Assembly (NCBI GenBank): GCA_019637955.1
Contig: JAHBUS010000008.1
Span: 1 to 64,000 of the forward strand
DNA length: 64,000 nt
Origin: Pseudobdellovibrionaceae bacterium
GTDB lineage: Bacteria; Bdellovibrionota; Bdellovibrionia; Bdellovibrionales; Bdellovibrionaceae
Direction: 5' to 3'
Part shown: positions 42,573-51,262 of the stretch, piece by piece
How the letters are laid out: each line of letters starts with the position of its first letter
How positions within the stretch are numbered: the stretch's first letter is position 1
Position numbers and translations under genes: made by a program
Notes under the pieces: generated by a model
What the model was told of the DNA's origin: nothing
The model's database searches: none
Seen by the model: the letters and a program-made list of their open reading frames with translations, nothing else

Positions 42573-43538
42573 TCAAAATCCGTACTTCGTTTGAAGGACC
42601 TGAACGAGCCGGCGGCCCGCCTCTTGTCCCTTTTGCAACATCTCACGGCGGCGTCCGAAATCACGAAATCCTCCGAGGCCCGAAACTTTAACAACCTCGT
42701 TCACTTTCGAAAAATCCGCCTGCAACGCCGACTGGTACACGCCCCACATCATGCCGCTTTCGTTCAGCGGCAGCGGGTTGTCGGCCAGCAGATCGATGTA
42801 AACGACCAGCTGCGTGCCTTTTTGCTTCAGCGTTTGCACCACTTGCGCCAGCGCCACCGGGTTGGCGCCGCTTCCCTGCTGATCTTCAAACAAAGGCAGC
42901 GAGGGCAAACAGTACAAGAGCATCTGCGCGAAGGGCCCCCGGTTCATCATAAACGTCTGCTTCTTTCCCGACGAATAGGAGGGGCATACAAAGGGGATTT
43001 TCGCATCTTCGGCCTTGGCTCCGCCATACATCAAACTCAAAGAACCCGAAAAATCCCCCGCTTTCTTGGGAGAGGGTCCCGAAAGGAGGCCTTTCTGGAG
43101 CCAGTCGTCGTCTTTGAGTTTCATCATTTGCCACTCAGGCTCAAAGGGCTGGCCCTTCATCGCAAACAAGGCGGCGGGAATGGCGCCGGTTTCCAAGCCC
43201 GCGATGGCGAAGATCGGGATCTTGGCCTTTACCAGCTCCTGGATCAAACCCGCATGGGCGTAGGCTCTAAGGCCGCCGGCGCCGAGCACGATCGACAAGC
43301 GGGGCTTCTTGAGATTGACCGCCACGGGCGCCGTTTCGGTGGGCGCCGCTTGGTTGGCGGGAGTTTCGATCGGCGCCATGGTCGGCTCGGGCGTTTGAAT
43401 GACGGGGCCGTGAGGCGAAGGTGTCGCATCGGGGGCTCCCGCTTCGCGCGTGGGTGCTTTGCGCATGGATTGGCAAGCGGTGATCAAAAGCAGCGACGGG
43501 AGCAGCAGCCAAGGCTTCATCGAACGTGTCATCGGCAA
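42573..43538 (-). CDS. patatin-fold lipoprotein lacking the catalytic serine (pseudoenzyme)
   Basis: The product has 321 residues. The signal MKPWLLLPSLLLITAC ends in a lipobox (C22), then a Pro/Thr/Ala linker to about residue 75. The patatin/RssA N-terminal pattern follows: LSIVLGAGGLRAYAHAGLIQEL, which aligns to the oxyanion loop LxLGGGGxRGxAHIGVL, and IFAIAGLETGAIPAALFA, which aligns to the nucleophile elbow IVAGTSxGAIVGALYA. At the nucleophile Ser there is Glu116 (GLETG instead of GxSxG). An active phospholipase is therefore unlikely. It lies between ispA and pepP. Confidence 0.72.
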   Translation of the reverse strand: MPMTRSMKPWLLLPSLLLITACQSMRKAPTREAGAPDATPSPHGPVIQTPEPTMAPIETPANQAAPTETAPVAVNLKKPRLSIVLGAGGLRAYAHAGLIQELVKAKIPIFAIAGLETGAIPAALFAMKGQPFEPEWQMMKLKDDDWLQKGLLSGPSPKKAGDFSGSLSLMYGGAKAEDAKIPFVCPSYSSGKKQTFMMNRGPFAQMLLYCLPSLPLFEDQQGSGANPVALAQVVQTLKQKGTQLVVYIDLLADNPLPLNESGMMWGVYQSALQADFSKVNEVVKVSGLGGFRDFGRRREMLQKGQEAGRRLVQVLQTKYGF

Positions 43539-43550
43539 CCCCTTCGGTGG

Positions 43551-44399
43551 TCAGTAGGTGCGATCCAAATTCATCTGGATCAAATCGGCAAGAGGCCCTT
43601 CAGTGAGCTCCAACCGCTTTAAACACTCGCGTGCTTGGGCCGAGACCTCAAGTAGTTTTTCCTTGGTCTTTTCGAGACCCAGTTTGTCGGGGTAGGACCC
43701 CTTTTCGATCGTTTCGCTCGAATCGAGCAGATCGTCTTGAAGCTGAAAGGCAAAACCCAAGTGAGCGCCAAATTCTCGGCACAGTTGGCGCTTGGGCTCC
43801 GGAAGCCCGCAGACCAAAGCGGCACCTTCGGCGGCGACGCGGATCAAGGCGCCGGTTTTCATGGCGTGCATGCGCATGAGTTCGCTCAACTCGAGGTCGG
43901 CGGTCTTCGCGTTCATGTCAACGGCTTGGCCGCCGATCATCCCGCGAAATCCCGCCGCTTCGGTGAGCAGACGGATCAGGTGAACGGCCGTTTGCGGCTC
44001 ACTCTCGTAACCAAAAGCAACGACCCCAAAGGCCTCGGTTAAGAGCGTATCGCCCGCGAGGAGCGCGGTCGACTCGCCAAAGACGACATGATTGGTGGGC
44101 TCGCCACGGCGGACAGTGTCGTTATCCATGCAAGGAAGATCGTCATGGATCAGAGAATAGGTGTGGATCATTTCGACGGCGACCGCCCAAGGCAGAAGCC
44201 TCTTCGGCGCGACGGCGAAGGCTTCGCCCACCAAAAGCGAAAGCACGGGGCGAAAGCGTTTGCCGCCGCGGGTGAGCGAATACTCAACGGACTTCTTGAG
44301 CGAAGTCAGCCCCAGGCCCCCTTGCGACTCTTCGAGATGCCCGATCCAGTTGACCAAGGCTTCGTCGACCCACTCTTTGCGCTCACCGAGAAAAGACAT
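43551..44399 (-). CDS. ispA: polyprenyl (farnesyl/geranylgeranyl) diphosphate synthase
   Basis: The product has 282 residues. The first Asp-rich motif is HDDLPCMDND (residues 85-94), followed by VRRGEPTNH; the second is FQLQDDLLDSSE. GGKRFRP and MIHTYSLIHDD are standard. It condenses isopentenyl diphosphate with allylic diphosphates for quinones and undecaprenyl carriers. Product length cannot be fixed by eye. It starts 2 bases after the xseB stop, the usual xseA-xseB-ispA order. Confidence 0.93.
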   Translation of the reverse strand: MSFLGERKEWVDEALVNWIGHLEESQGGLGLTSLKKSVEYSLTRGGKRFRPVLSLLVGEAFAVAPKRLLPWAVAVEMIHTYSLIHDDLPCMDNDTVRRGEPTNHVVFGESTALLAGDTLLTEAFGVVAFGYESEPQTAVHLIRLLTEAAGFRGMIGGQAVDMNAKTADLELSELMRMHAMKTGALIRVAAEGAALVCGLPEPKRQLCREFGAHLGFAFQLQDDLLDSSETIEKGSYPDKLGLEKTKEKLLEVSAQARECLKRLELTEGPLADLIQMNLDRTY

Positions 44400-44401
44400 G
44401 C

Positions 44402-44623
44402 TTAATCTTCGGCTTTGAAGGGTTCGGTCACGGCTTGGCCGTTGCCATCGAAACCGACGAGCTTTTTGACTTGGGCTTCGGCCTCATTGAGGCGCGTTTG
44501 ACATTCGCGCGAAAGCTTGATGCCCTCTTCGAACAGTTTCAAAGAATCTTCGAGCGCCAGATCGCCGCGCTCCATTTTTTGTACGATCTCTTCCAGCCGA
44601 CCCAACTTTTTTTCAAAGTCCAT
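44402..44623 (-). CDS. xseB: exodeoxyribonuclease VII small subunit
   Basis: The product has 73 residues, MDFEKKLGRLEEIVQKMERGDLALEDSLKLFEEGIKLSRECQTRL, the complete XseB helical hairpin. It binds XseA to make the single-strand nuclease. The ATG at 44623 with a GGAGATG-type site is preferred to the upstream ATG at 44644. It lies 33 bases after xseA. Confidence 0.94.
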   Translation of the reverse strand: MDFEKKLGRLEEIVQKMERGDLALEDSLKLFEEGIKLSRECQTRLNEAEAQVKKLVGFDGNGQAVTEPFKAED

Positions 44624-44656
44624 GACATCTCCATGTCGCACCAAAAGTGCGCAAAG

Positions 44657-46006
44657 CTATTGTATCACTTGCGTTTTAATTTCGCCGTCGGCAAGGCGGA
44701 TCGACAGCTCGTCGCCCACCTTGACTTGCTTGACCGACGTCACCACGGTCTTTCCTTTGCGGGTGACCGAATAGCCGCGCTCGACGGTCTTGAGCGGGCT
44801 CAGGGTTTCGAGCATCGACATCTGCCGGTGCACCGACGCGCGCGCGCGCTCGAGCAGAGTTTGCATGCGGCCGCGGCTCACGATTTGATATTTTTCAATG
44901 CGCGATTTCAGGCGCTGAATCACCACGTCGGGCGAGACCAGCTTGCTCTCGTTCAGACGGACGCGCAAACGGCGCTTTTCAAAAAGCTTCAGCACCTCTT
45001 GTTGAAGACGCGTGCTCAGCTCATCCCGGCGCTGCATGAGATCTTGCAGCCGGCGCTTGGGATCCACGAGCCGCACCTGCAGCGAGACCAGTTTCTGCTT
45101 GTCGTGAGTGAGGTGCTTTTGCAGCGAGTTCCACAATAGGCGCTTCAGTGATGACAAGCTCTGAACCAAGTCCGCCGTGTTCTTGACGACGAGTTCAGCC
45201 GCGGCCGAGGGAGTGGGGGCGCGGACATCCGCGACAAAGTCCGCAATCGTAAAATCGATTTCGTGTCCCACGGCCGAAATGACCGGCACGGGGCTCGCGG
45301 CGATGGCGCGCGCCAGTGTTTCGTCGTTGAAGGCCCAAAGGTCTTCGATCGAACCGCCGCCGCGACCAACGATGATGACATCAACGTCAGGAAGTTTCAG
45401 CGCCTGGCCCAGAGCGGCCGTGATTTTTTCGGCGGAGCCGTCGCCTTGCACGATGGTCGGAATCAAGGTCACCGGCACCATTTTATTTCGGCGCGCAAGA
45501 ACGTTCATCATGTCGCGAATCGCGGCGCCTGTTGGCGACGTCACGATGGCGATATGGCGGGGAAACGCGGGCAAGGGGCGCTTGCGGGAGGGATCAAAAA
45601 GACCTTCGGCTTTGAGTTTGGCTTTGAGCTGCTCGTAGGCTTTTTGCAGGGCGCCGGCGCCGACAGGCTCCATCATCTCGGCGGCGATCTGATAGTTGCC
45701 GCGAGGTTCGTAAACGGTCACACGGCCGCGCACCAAGACTTGCAGGCCATCGGTGGGCCGGAATTTGAGCCGCGAATTGTGGCCGCGAAACATGACCGCG
45801 CTGATCTGAGACTTGGCGTCCTTGAGCGAGAAATAATAATGCCCCGACGTGTGCGCTTTGAAATTGGAAATTTCGCCCTGCACCCATACCAATGACAGTT
45901 CGCCCTCGATGAGTTGGCGGATATGACGGTTGAGTTGTTCAACGGTCAAAACCTGACTCTCGGACTGATCGGTCGAAGATGGCGGTGCGCTAGGGGATTC
46001 GAACAT
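44657..46006 (-). CDS. xseA: exodeoxyribonuclease VII large subunit
   Basis: The product has 449 residues. The N-terminal OB domain is present (LTVEQLNRHIRQLIEGELSLVWVQGEISNFK, then SGHYYFSLKDAKSQISAVMF). The catalytic core has VTSPTGAAIRDMMNVLARR, VDVIIVGRGGGSIEDLWAFNDE and PVISAVGHEIDFTIADFVADVRAPTPSAAAE. A long coiled coil and ERGYSVTRKGKTV close the protein. It degrades single-stranded DNA with XseB. Confidence 0.97.
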   Translation of the reverse strand: MFESPSAPPSSTDQSESQVLTVEQLNRHIRQLIEGELSLVWVQGEISNFKAHTSGHYYFSLKDAKSQISAVMFRGHNSRLKFRPTDGLQVLVRGRVTVYEPRGNYQIAAEMMEPVGAGALQKAYEQLKAKLKAEGLFDPSRKRPLPAFPRHIAIVTSPTGAAIRDMMNVLARRNKMVPVTLIPTIVQGDGSAEKITAALGQALKLPDVDVIIVGRGGGSIEDLWAFNDETLARAIAASPVPVISAVGHEIDFTIADFVADVRAPTPSAAAELVVKNTADLVQSLSSLKRLLWNSLQKHLTHDKQKLVSLQVRLVDPKRRLQDLMQRRDELSTRLQQEVLKLFEKRRLRVRLNESKLVSPDVVIQRLKSRIEKYQIVSRGRMQTLLERARASVHRQMSMLETLSPLKTVERGYSVTRKGKTVVTSVKQVKVGDELSIRLADGEIKTQVIQ

Positions 46007-46039
46007 CCCTGTAAGGGGTATTCAATTCGGGGGGGCGAA

Positions 46040-46252
46040 TCAAGCTAAAACCAGATTTTGGAGGCTCCAAGCCGCACCCACACAGAGACAAATCCAGGCG
46101 AACTTCCGCTTTGGCTCGAGGTGTTGCAAAAGCATCTGTCCCTGCGCCGTCCGGGGACGGGAAAGGACCGGGATTTCCAGCACAAAAACAACCAGAAAAC
46201 CATACAAAAAAACGATGAAGGGAAAGAAAAAGTCGAGTTGTTCCGTGTTCAT
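46040..46252 (-). CDS. small membrane protein of unknown function
   Basis: The product has 70 residues. Two hydrophobic segments are visible: FFFPFIVFLYGFLVVFVLEIPV near the N-terminus and FAWICLCVGAAWSLQNLVL at the C-terminus, with a basic loop (RPRTAQGQMLLQHLEPKRK) between. The gene is the head of the xseA-xseB-ispA run, 33 bases upstream of xseA. No family recognised. Confidence 0.6.
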   Translation of the reverse strand: MNTEQLDFFFPFIVFLYGFLVVFVLEIPVLSRPRTAQGQMLLQHLEPKRKFAWICLCVGAAWSLQNLVLA

Positions 46253-46327
46253 GGTTTTTGCATCGGCATTATTTCGTTTGGGCGCAACTGGACGCTCGAC
46301 AAGAAATCTTAATTTCGCCGCGAAAAA

Positions 46328-46356
46328 GTGACGAAACCAGCCTTCTTTGCTAGACT
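46328..46356 (+). promoter_or_regulatory. promoter of the 6S RNA gene
   Basis: GTGACG (46328-46333), a 17-base spacer, and TAGACT (46351-46356). Transcription should begin about 46363, exactly where the RNA's closing stem starts. The -10 hexamer equals that of the mreB promoter. Confidence 0.7.
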
Positions 46357-46362
46357 GATTTT

Positions 46363-46529
46363 GGGTTCCAGGAAGTGTAAGAAAAATAACCCGACAAGCA
46401 TTAGATTAGGGGACTGTCCCTGGCGATGGTGAGCAAGCCCAGCCCGTACTGGGAAGCCTAAAGTTGTCAAATGGTCACCCACCTTAAACAGCGGGGTTAT
46501 TGTTTCACACCTTTCTGGAACTTTTTTTT
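46363..46529 (+). ncRNA. ssrS: 6S RNA
   Basis: 6S RNA mimics an open promoter and binds the sigma-70 holoenzyme, lowering housekeeping transcription when cells stop growing. The long closing stem pairs GTTCCAG (46365-46371) with CTGGAAC (46515-46521), and GTGT/ACAC and AATAACCC/GGGTTATT further in. The central part GGTGAGCAAGCCC, CCGTACTGGGAAGCCTAAA matches the E. coli 6S segment GGTGAGCATGCTC...CCGTCCGAGAAGCCTTAAA. A well-placed promoter precedes it and a C-T8 tract follows, so the unit is about 160 nt, slightly shorter than the E. coli RNA. It is a free-standing gene between a small membrane-protein gene and the metalloprotease gene. Confidence 0.88.
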
Positions 46530-46730
46530 GCCTTTCGCCTGATCTAAAAACCAACTCCCCATTTTCAAAAAAGCTTTAAAACTCAATTTTGTTTTCTCGT
46601 TTTGATCCGCATTCCCAGAATGAGAATTGTGGAGCAGACCGTCTCTTTGTTTGCCAGTTCAAGCGAAACAACGTTTTGAATTTGCGGCGATTTGCGTTCA
46701 GCCCACCCCTCGAAGTTCCGAAAAGACGGT
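46530..46730. other. spacer between 6S RNA and the metalloprotease gene
   Basis: About 200 bases, T/A-rich at its left end. It must carry the promoter for the metalloprotease unless transcription reads through from 6S RNA. I see no strong core promoter and no ribosome site better than weak GACGG before the ATG at 46731. Nothing else is recognised. Confidence 0.3.
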
Positions 46731-48821
46731 ATGGGTTTTCAGGCTCCTCAGACCGCTTTTTGGATTTCGCGACTGGCGTCGGCGACCGCGCTGGCCTTGT
46801 CGCTCGCGGCCTGCGGACCCGCCGGGACCTTGATTCAAAACAATTCCGGCGGCGGCGCCAGCATCCGGCCCGAGGGGACCGAAAAGCCCTACTCGTCACC
46901 CGTGAGCGTGACGGGTTCGTACTTACGCCTCCAGGTTCAAGCGAACTTCGTGCGCTTCAACGATGACAGCAACGGCGGCACGCGGACCGGTACGGGGTCC
47001 TCCGGCAATCCCTACAAGCAGGGCCTCGTGACCACGGAAACGCGGCCCATCCGCCGCGCCGAAGCCGTCGTGATCAACAATGCCAACGAAAACGTTGTTC
47101 AGGCGGGTCATACCGACAATCTCGGTCAAACCGATTTGCAAATTCCGAATGTCCCTGGAACCTACCGCATCGAAATCCGCTCGCGCGCCGACAACACGTA
47201 TTTGAAGGCCAGCATCCTGGACAACCCCTATGACAAAAACTACTACCGCCTCTACCGCAACTTCACCATCACCAGCGGAGTTCCGAGCGGAACCATCGTT
47301 GGCGTTTTGGGCGGCGCGATCGTCGCGCCCCACAACGGCGCAAGCGAGGGTGGGGCGTTCAATATTTTAGACAACATTTTGATCGCCAACGATTACCTCA
47401 GAACACACGTTCAGGTGAACGACAACGCTGGCACCGCCGACTACTGCCCGTCCTCGATCTGCAATGTGAACTTCACGGTCGCTCCCAAAGTTCAGGTTTA
47501 TTGGACCAAGGGTCTTTCCCCGGCCGCTTACTACGGCTCGCCCTCCTCGGCGATCAGCTTTTTCGCGTCGAGCTCGGGTGGAGGCATCTATACGGGTCTC
47601 TATATCTTGGGCGGCATTGAGGGCAGCGTTTGTGCCGATACCGACCATTTCGACAACTCAGTGATTCTGCACGAGTACGGTCATTTCTTGGAGCATGTCT
47701 ACGCGACGAGCGACTCGCCGGGCGGCTCGCACAATGGCAACAAAATCATCGACCCGCGTCTCGCGTGGTCGGAGGGATGGGCCAACTTCTTCCAGGCCGT
47801 GGCTCTCGGGCGCCCCTTCTACCGGGACACGCAACGAAATGCCGAGTGCCCCGCATTGTACTCGAGTGGAACCGCAAGCTACTACACGGCTCGCTTGAGC
47901 TTCACCGACTTCGACATGGAAGTTCAGCAAGGAACTCAGGACGCGCCGTCGCTCACGGGCGAGGGGAACTTCCGCGAGATTTCCGTGAGCCGTGTGCTTT
48001 GGGATTCGATCACCGGGGGCACGCAGTCCGCTCCTTACGGCAGCGCGGGCAATACCGATGGCACGGCGGCGGACCTTGGCTTTGCCGTGATTTGGAATGC
48101 CTTCACCTCTCTGACGTCGTCGTCGATCTCGGCGCGCAGCGTGGGCCATTTGCATTCTTCACTCTTTACGATGCTGACGACGATGGGATCGAGCTATCTC
48201 AACGCTTGGCGCGACGACAGCTACGCGGATTCGTCAAAGCCCTTGGTTCGCGAAAAACAGCACCGCGATGTCCGTGATTTCGCCTTGCCCTTGACTCCCC
48301 AGTCGGTCGCTCACGGCAGCTGCGTGGCAAATCCGAATTTGGCCAACTACACGCAGCCCGATTGGATTTTCACCAGCACGGGACCGAAACGCGACACCAC
48401 CAATAGTCAGGGCTATATCGACTGGTCGGACCTCTTCAATACGAACGACGTGTACCGTTACTATTATGACGGCTCCGCCAACCGCCGCTATGTCCGTCTT
48501 TTCTATAAGAAACTTGTGGGTGACAGCTCTGGAATCACCAACCCATGGGATTTGGATGTGTACGTCTACAATGAAGGATTTGTCTTCATGAACAGCTCCG
48601 ACATCGTCAAGAAGAGCGAACGCGATTACCCCGAAGCGGTGATCTCGGGCCATGCGCTTCCGGCGACCTATACGGGCTCTGAGGTCATTGATTTTAGCGG
48701 CCTTTCACCCGGATTCTATTACCTCAACGTCAAAGCTTACTTCGTCGGTTCGACCGCGCCGGTGCGCGCGGGTGCTCAGTATTACCTGGAGAACGGAAAC
48801 GGAGATCAATTATGCCCGTAA
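46731..48821 (+). CDS. secreted gluzincin metalloprotease lipoprotein
   Basis: The product has 696 residues. The N-terminus WISRLASATALALSLAAC gives a lipobox. A domain of about 200 residues (carboxypeptidase-regulatory-like: VNNANENVVQAGHTDNLGQTDLQIPNVPGTYRIEIRSRADNTYLKA) is followed by the catalytic zinc motif HEYGH in NSVILHEYGHFLEHVY. The third ligand lies in LAWSEGWANFFQA, about 35 residues later, the gluzincin arrangement. The C-terminal part (VRLFYKKLVGDSSGITNPWDLDVYVYN) looks like a beta-sandwich. No match to a named peptidase family is claimed. The last 10 bases overlap the next gene. Confidence 0.82.
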   Translation: MGFQAPQTAFWISRLASATALALSLAACGPAGTLIQNNSGGGASIRPEGTEKPYSSPVSVTGSYLRLQVQANFVRFNDDSNGGTRTGTGSSGNPYKQGLVTTETRPIRRAEAVVINNANENVVQAGHTDNLGQTDLQIPNVPGTYRIEIRSRADNTYLKASILDNPYDKNYYRLYRNFTITSGVPSGTIVGVLGGAIVAPHNGASEGGAFNILDNILIANDYLRTHVQVNDNAGTADYCPSSICNVNFTVAPKVQVYWTKGLSPAAYYGSPSSAISFFASSSGGGIYTGLYILGGIEGSVCADTDHFDNSVILHEYGHFLEHVYATSDSPGGSHNGNKIIDPRLAWSEGWANFFQAVALGRPFYRDTQRNAECPALYSSGTASYYTARLSFTDFDMEVQQGTQDAPSLTGEGNFREISVSRVLWDSITGGTQSAPYGSAGNTDGTAADLGFAVIWNAFTSLTSSSISARSVGHLHSSLFTMLTTMGSSYLNAWRDDSYADSSKPLVREKQHRDVRDFALPLTPQSVAHGSCVANPNLANYTQPDWIFTSTGPKRDTTNSQGYIDWSDLFNTNDVYRYYYDGSANRRYVRLFYKKLVGDSSGITNPWDLDVYVYNEGFVFMNSSDIVKKSERDYPEAVISGHALPATYTGSEVIDFSGLSPGFYYLNVKAYFVGSTAPVRAGAQYYLENGNGDQLCP

Positions 48822-49444
48822 ACTCAAGAGCTCTCCTGTTTCTGGGCGTGGCCGTCATCACCGGACTGGGCCTTGGCGGCTGGCTTCGCAAGATCGAAGC
48901 TTCGCGCTCGGTTGCGAGCGAGATGAATCCCGCCAAGTCCGCACTCTTCAAAACTCAGCAACTGCGCATGGGTAAGCCCAATCAAATGGCCGACATTCAG
49001 ATCGAAGTCGTGGGTGGTTTTCCGAACACCAATGATCAAGAAGCGACTTTACGGGCCACGGTCACGCTGGACCGCCCCTTCGATGGCGACGTGAATTTTG
49101 AATGGGTGCTCCCTCCCGGCGTCGAGCACGTCGCGGGCGAACTCAAAGACTCGGTGCCCGGTGTTCAGCCTGGACAATCCTTCACGCGCGAAATCGCGGT
49201 TCTTGGCTTTAGCTCCGAGGGCATGCCTCGCAATGTCACTCTTGAAGTTTCAGGAACGGCGCGCGGCTCGATCGTCGGCAGCTCTTCGGTGATCAGCTCG
49301 CACCCCACCCGCTCCGACTTGAGCTTGGGCTTCCGCCCGAACAAGCAAATGGTGGATGAGAACCGCATGCAACAAAAAGCCATGGGTTCCGATGATGACG
49401 AGGGCGAAGTACGCCCCACCCTCCCGAAAGGCCTCAAGCTCTAA
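48812..49444 (+). CDS. membrane-anchored protein coupled to the metalloprotease
   Basis: The product has 210 residues. A short N-terminal segment is followed by one membrane anchor (ALLFLGVAVITGLGLGGWL) and an extracytoplasmic Ig-like domain (IQIEVVGGFPNTNDQEATLRATVTLDRPFDGDVNFEWVLPPGVEHVAGEL) with an acidic C-terminus. The start overlaps the metalloprotease gene by 10 bases, so the two are produced together. It could be a chaperone, an inhibitor or an anchor for the protease; no direct evidence. Confidence 0.75.
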   Translation: MPVNSRALLFLGVAVITGLGLGGWLRKIEASRSVASEMNPAKSALFKTQQLRMGKPNQMADIQIEVVGGFPNTNDQEATLRATVTLDRPFDGDVNFEWVLPPGVEHVAGELKDSVPGVQPGQSFTREIAVLGFSSEGMPRNVTLEVSGTARGSIVGSSSVISSHPTRSDLSLGFRPNKQMVDENRMQQKAMGSDDDEGEVRPTLPKGLKL

Positions 49445-49457
49445 CGCAAACGCTTCG

Positions 49458-49474
49458 AAGGTGCCAGGCACCTT
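49458..49474. repeat. short palindrome at the nfu stop codon
   Basis: AAGGTGCC-A-GGCACCTT is a perfect 8-bp inverted repeat with a one-base centre. It overlaps the stop of the Nfu gene and lies 14 bases after the stop of the convergent gene. It may be a terminator-like or REP-like element. I did not see a second copy in the window. Confidence 0.55.
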
Positions 49475-50042
49475 AGAGGGGGATGACTTCGATTTCGGGG
49501 TTGAATTCGTCGCGCAGGATGCCTTCGATGGCCATCAGTGTTCCTGAGGTGGCACTCGGGCAGGTGCCGCAGGCGCCTTGATAGGTCACGTAGAGCTTGT
49601 TTTCTTCGAAACGCACCACCTCAAGATCACCGCCGTCGCCTTGCAGGCCGGGGCGGATGGTGCGATCCAAAATCTCTTCGATTTTTTGCATTTCGGGCGA
49701 GAGTTCGCCGCGCTTGGCGACTTTGGACTCTTTTTGTCCCATGGCTGGATTGTGCACCGGCATGCGCGTCTGGATGACCGACACGCACGACTCTTGAACC
49801 GCATCGGGATCGGCATCAAAACGTGCGGTGATCGTGATCACGTTCTGGAAGAAGTGAACCTGCTTCACGCTGTCGACGTTCAAGAGATCAAGCGCCAAGC
49901 GGTTACCGAACGCCTCATCGGGCGTTGAATAAGTCGCCTTACCTTCAAGAAGCACGGGGCGGTCCAAAATGAACTTCCACGCGTTGGGATTGGGCGTGGG
50001 CTGCACGCGGATCAGAACGTCACTGGAGGGAGTTTCGGTCAT
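49473..50042 (-). CDS. Nfu-type iron-sulfur cluster carrier
   Basis: The product has 189 residues. The N-terminal Nfu domain (VQPTPNPNAWKFILDRPVLLEG) is followed by the NifU C-terminal domain with the cluster-binding CxxC in GACGTCPSATSGTL and the typical IEEILDRTIRPGLQGDGGDLEVV. It receives Fe-S clusters from the SufBCD scaffold and passes them to apo-proteins. The ATG overlaps the sufS stop (ATGA), so it is the last gene of the suf operon. Confidence 0.93.
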   Translation of the reverse strand: MTETPSSDVLIRVQPTPNPNAWKFILDRPVLLEGKATYSTPDEAFGNRLALDLLNVDSVKQVHFFQNVITITARFDADPDAVQESCVSVIQTRMPVHNPAMGQKESKVAKRGELSPEMQKIEEILDRTIRPGLQGDGGDLEVVRFEENKLYVTYQGACGTCPSATSGTLMAIEGILRDEFNPEIEVIPL

Positions 50043-51262
50043 AACAGCATCTCCTTGGCCTTGATCACGGCTTTCACCAATTGCTCAACATCCGCGGCCG
50101 AATTGAAGACCGAGAACGAGGCTCGCACGGTGCCGGTGATTCCGAGCACCTTCATCAAAGGCTGCGTGCAGTGGTGGCCCGCACGAACCGCGACATTTTC
50201 TTGATCCATGATCTGGCCGACATCGGAGGGGTGAGCCCCTTTGAGGTTGAACGACAAAATCGCCACCTTGTTGGCGCTGGTGCCGACAAGTTCAACTTCG
50301 GGAATCTCGGACAGCTTTTGCGTGGCCAAATCGAGAAGCGCCTTTTCGTGCGCCTCAATCGCGGGCCAACCGAGCTTTTGCACATACTCCAAGGCTGTCG
50401 CCAAACCGACCGCGCCCTCGATATTGGGCGTCCCCGCTTCGAAGCGGAACGGAACGTCGTGGTAGGTCGTCCCTGCAAAAGCCACCTCTGAGATCATGCT
50501 GCCGCCGCCTTGGTACGGGCCCATCGCATCCAGCACGTCTTTCTTTCCGTAAAGAACGCCGATTCCGTAAGGACCAAAGATTTTATGTCCCGAAAAGGCG
50601 TAGAAATCGACATCGAGCTTTTGCACGTCGACCGGGTGGTTGGCGATCATCTGCGCGCCATCCACCAAAATCAAAGCACCGACCGCGTGGGCCTTTTGCG
50701 CGAGCAGCGCCACATCGTTGATGGTTCCCAACGTGTTGGACGCATGGGTCACGGCCACCATCTTGACGTTCGGTGTGAAAAAGTCATCAGCGCGCGACAG
50801 ATCGAGATCGCCATTCGGTTTAACCGGAAGCGCGCGGACCTCGGCACCGATCTCTTTGGCGATCATTTGCCAAGGCACGATGTTCGAGTGGTGTTCCATC
50901 TCGGTGAGAAGGATCACGTCGCCTTTTTTTAGATTGGCGCGGCCCCAAGCCTGCGCCACGAGATTGATCGACTCGGTCGTTCCACGCGTGAAAATCACCG
51001 ACGAGGGCGAAGGAGCATGGATGAATTCGGCCACCTTCTGGCGGGCCTGCTCGTACGCGACGGTCGCTTGGTCCGACAGAAAGTGGGCGCCGCGGTGAAC
51101 GTTGGAGGTTTGATACGTCAGAAAGTGGCCCACGCGCTCAATGACCGGCCAGGGCTTCAGACCCGAGGCGGCGCTATCAAGATAAACCAGATTCTTGCCG
51201 CGCACGCGGTTCGTGAGCAGCGGAAAATCGACGCGGGCTTTGCTTAACGGAAATTCGCTCAT
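50039..51262 (-). CDS. sufS: cysteine desulfurase SufS
   Basis: The product has 407 residues from the ATG at 51262. PLP-binding Lys lies in FYAFSGHKIFGPYGIGVLYGKK, and the active-site Cys in VRAGHHCTQPLM. DSAASGLKPWPVI and NVHRGAHFLSDQAT are standard for group II desulfurases. It removes sulfur from cysteine for cluster assembly. No sufE or sufU is visible; a separate sulfur acceptor would be expected elsewhere. The start overlaps the sufD stop. Confidence 0.96.
   Translation of the reverse strand: MSEFPLSKARVDFPLLTNRVRGKNLVYLDSAASGLKPWPVIERVGHFLTYQTSNVHRGAHFLSDQATVAYEQARQKVAEFIHAPSPSSVIFTRGTTESINLVAQAWGRANLKKGDVILLTEMEHHSNIVPWQMIAKEIGAEVRALPVKPNGDLDLSRADDFFTPNVKMVAVTHASNTLGTINDVALLAQKAHAVGALILVDGAQMIANHPVDVQKLDVDFYAFSGHKIFGPYGIGVLYGKKDVLDAMGPYQGGGSMISEVAFAGTTYHDVPFRFEAGTPNIEGAVGLATALEYVQKLGWPAIEAHEKALLDLATQKLSEIPEVELVGTSANKVAILSFNLKGAHPSDVGQIMDQENVAVRAGHHCTQPLMKVLGITGTVRASFSVFNSAADVEQLVKAVIKAKEMLL

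Noticed and set aside
46309-46554. 81-codon open frame on the minus strand
   Set aside because: It lies across the 6S RNA gene and promoter and shows no protein-like features; the RNA explains the sequence better.
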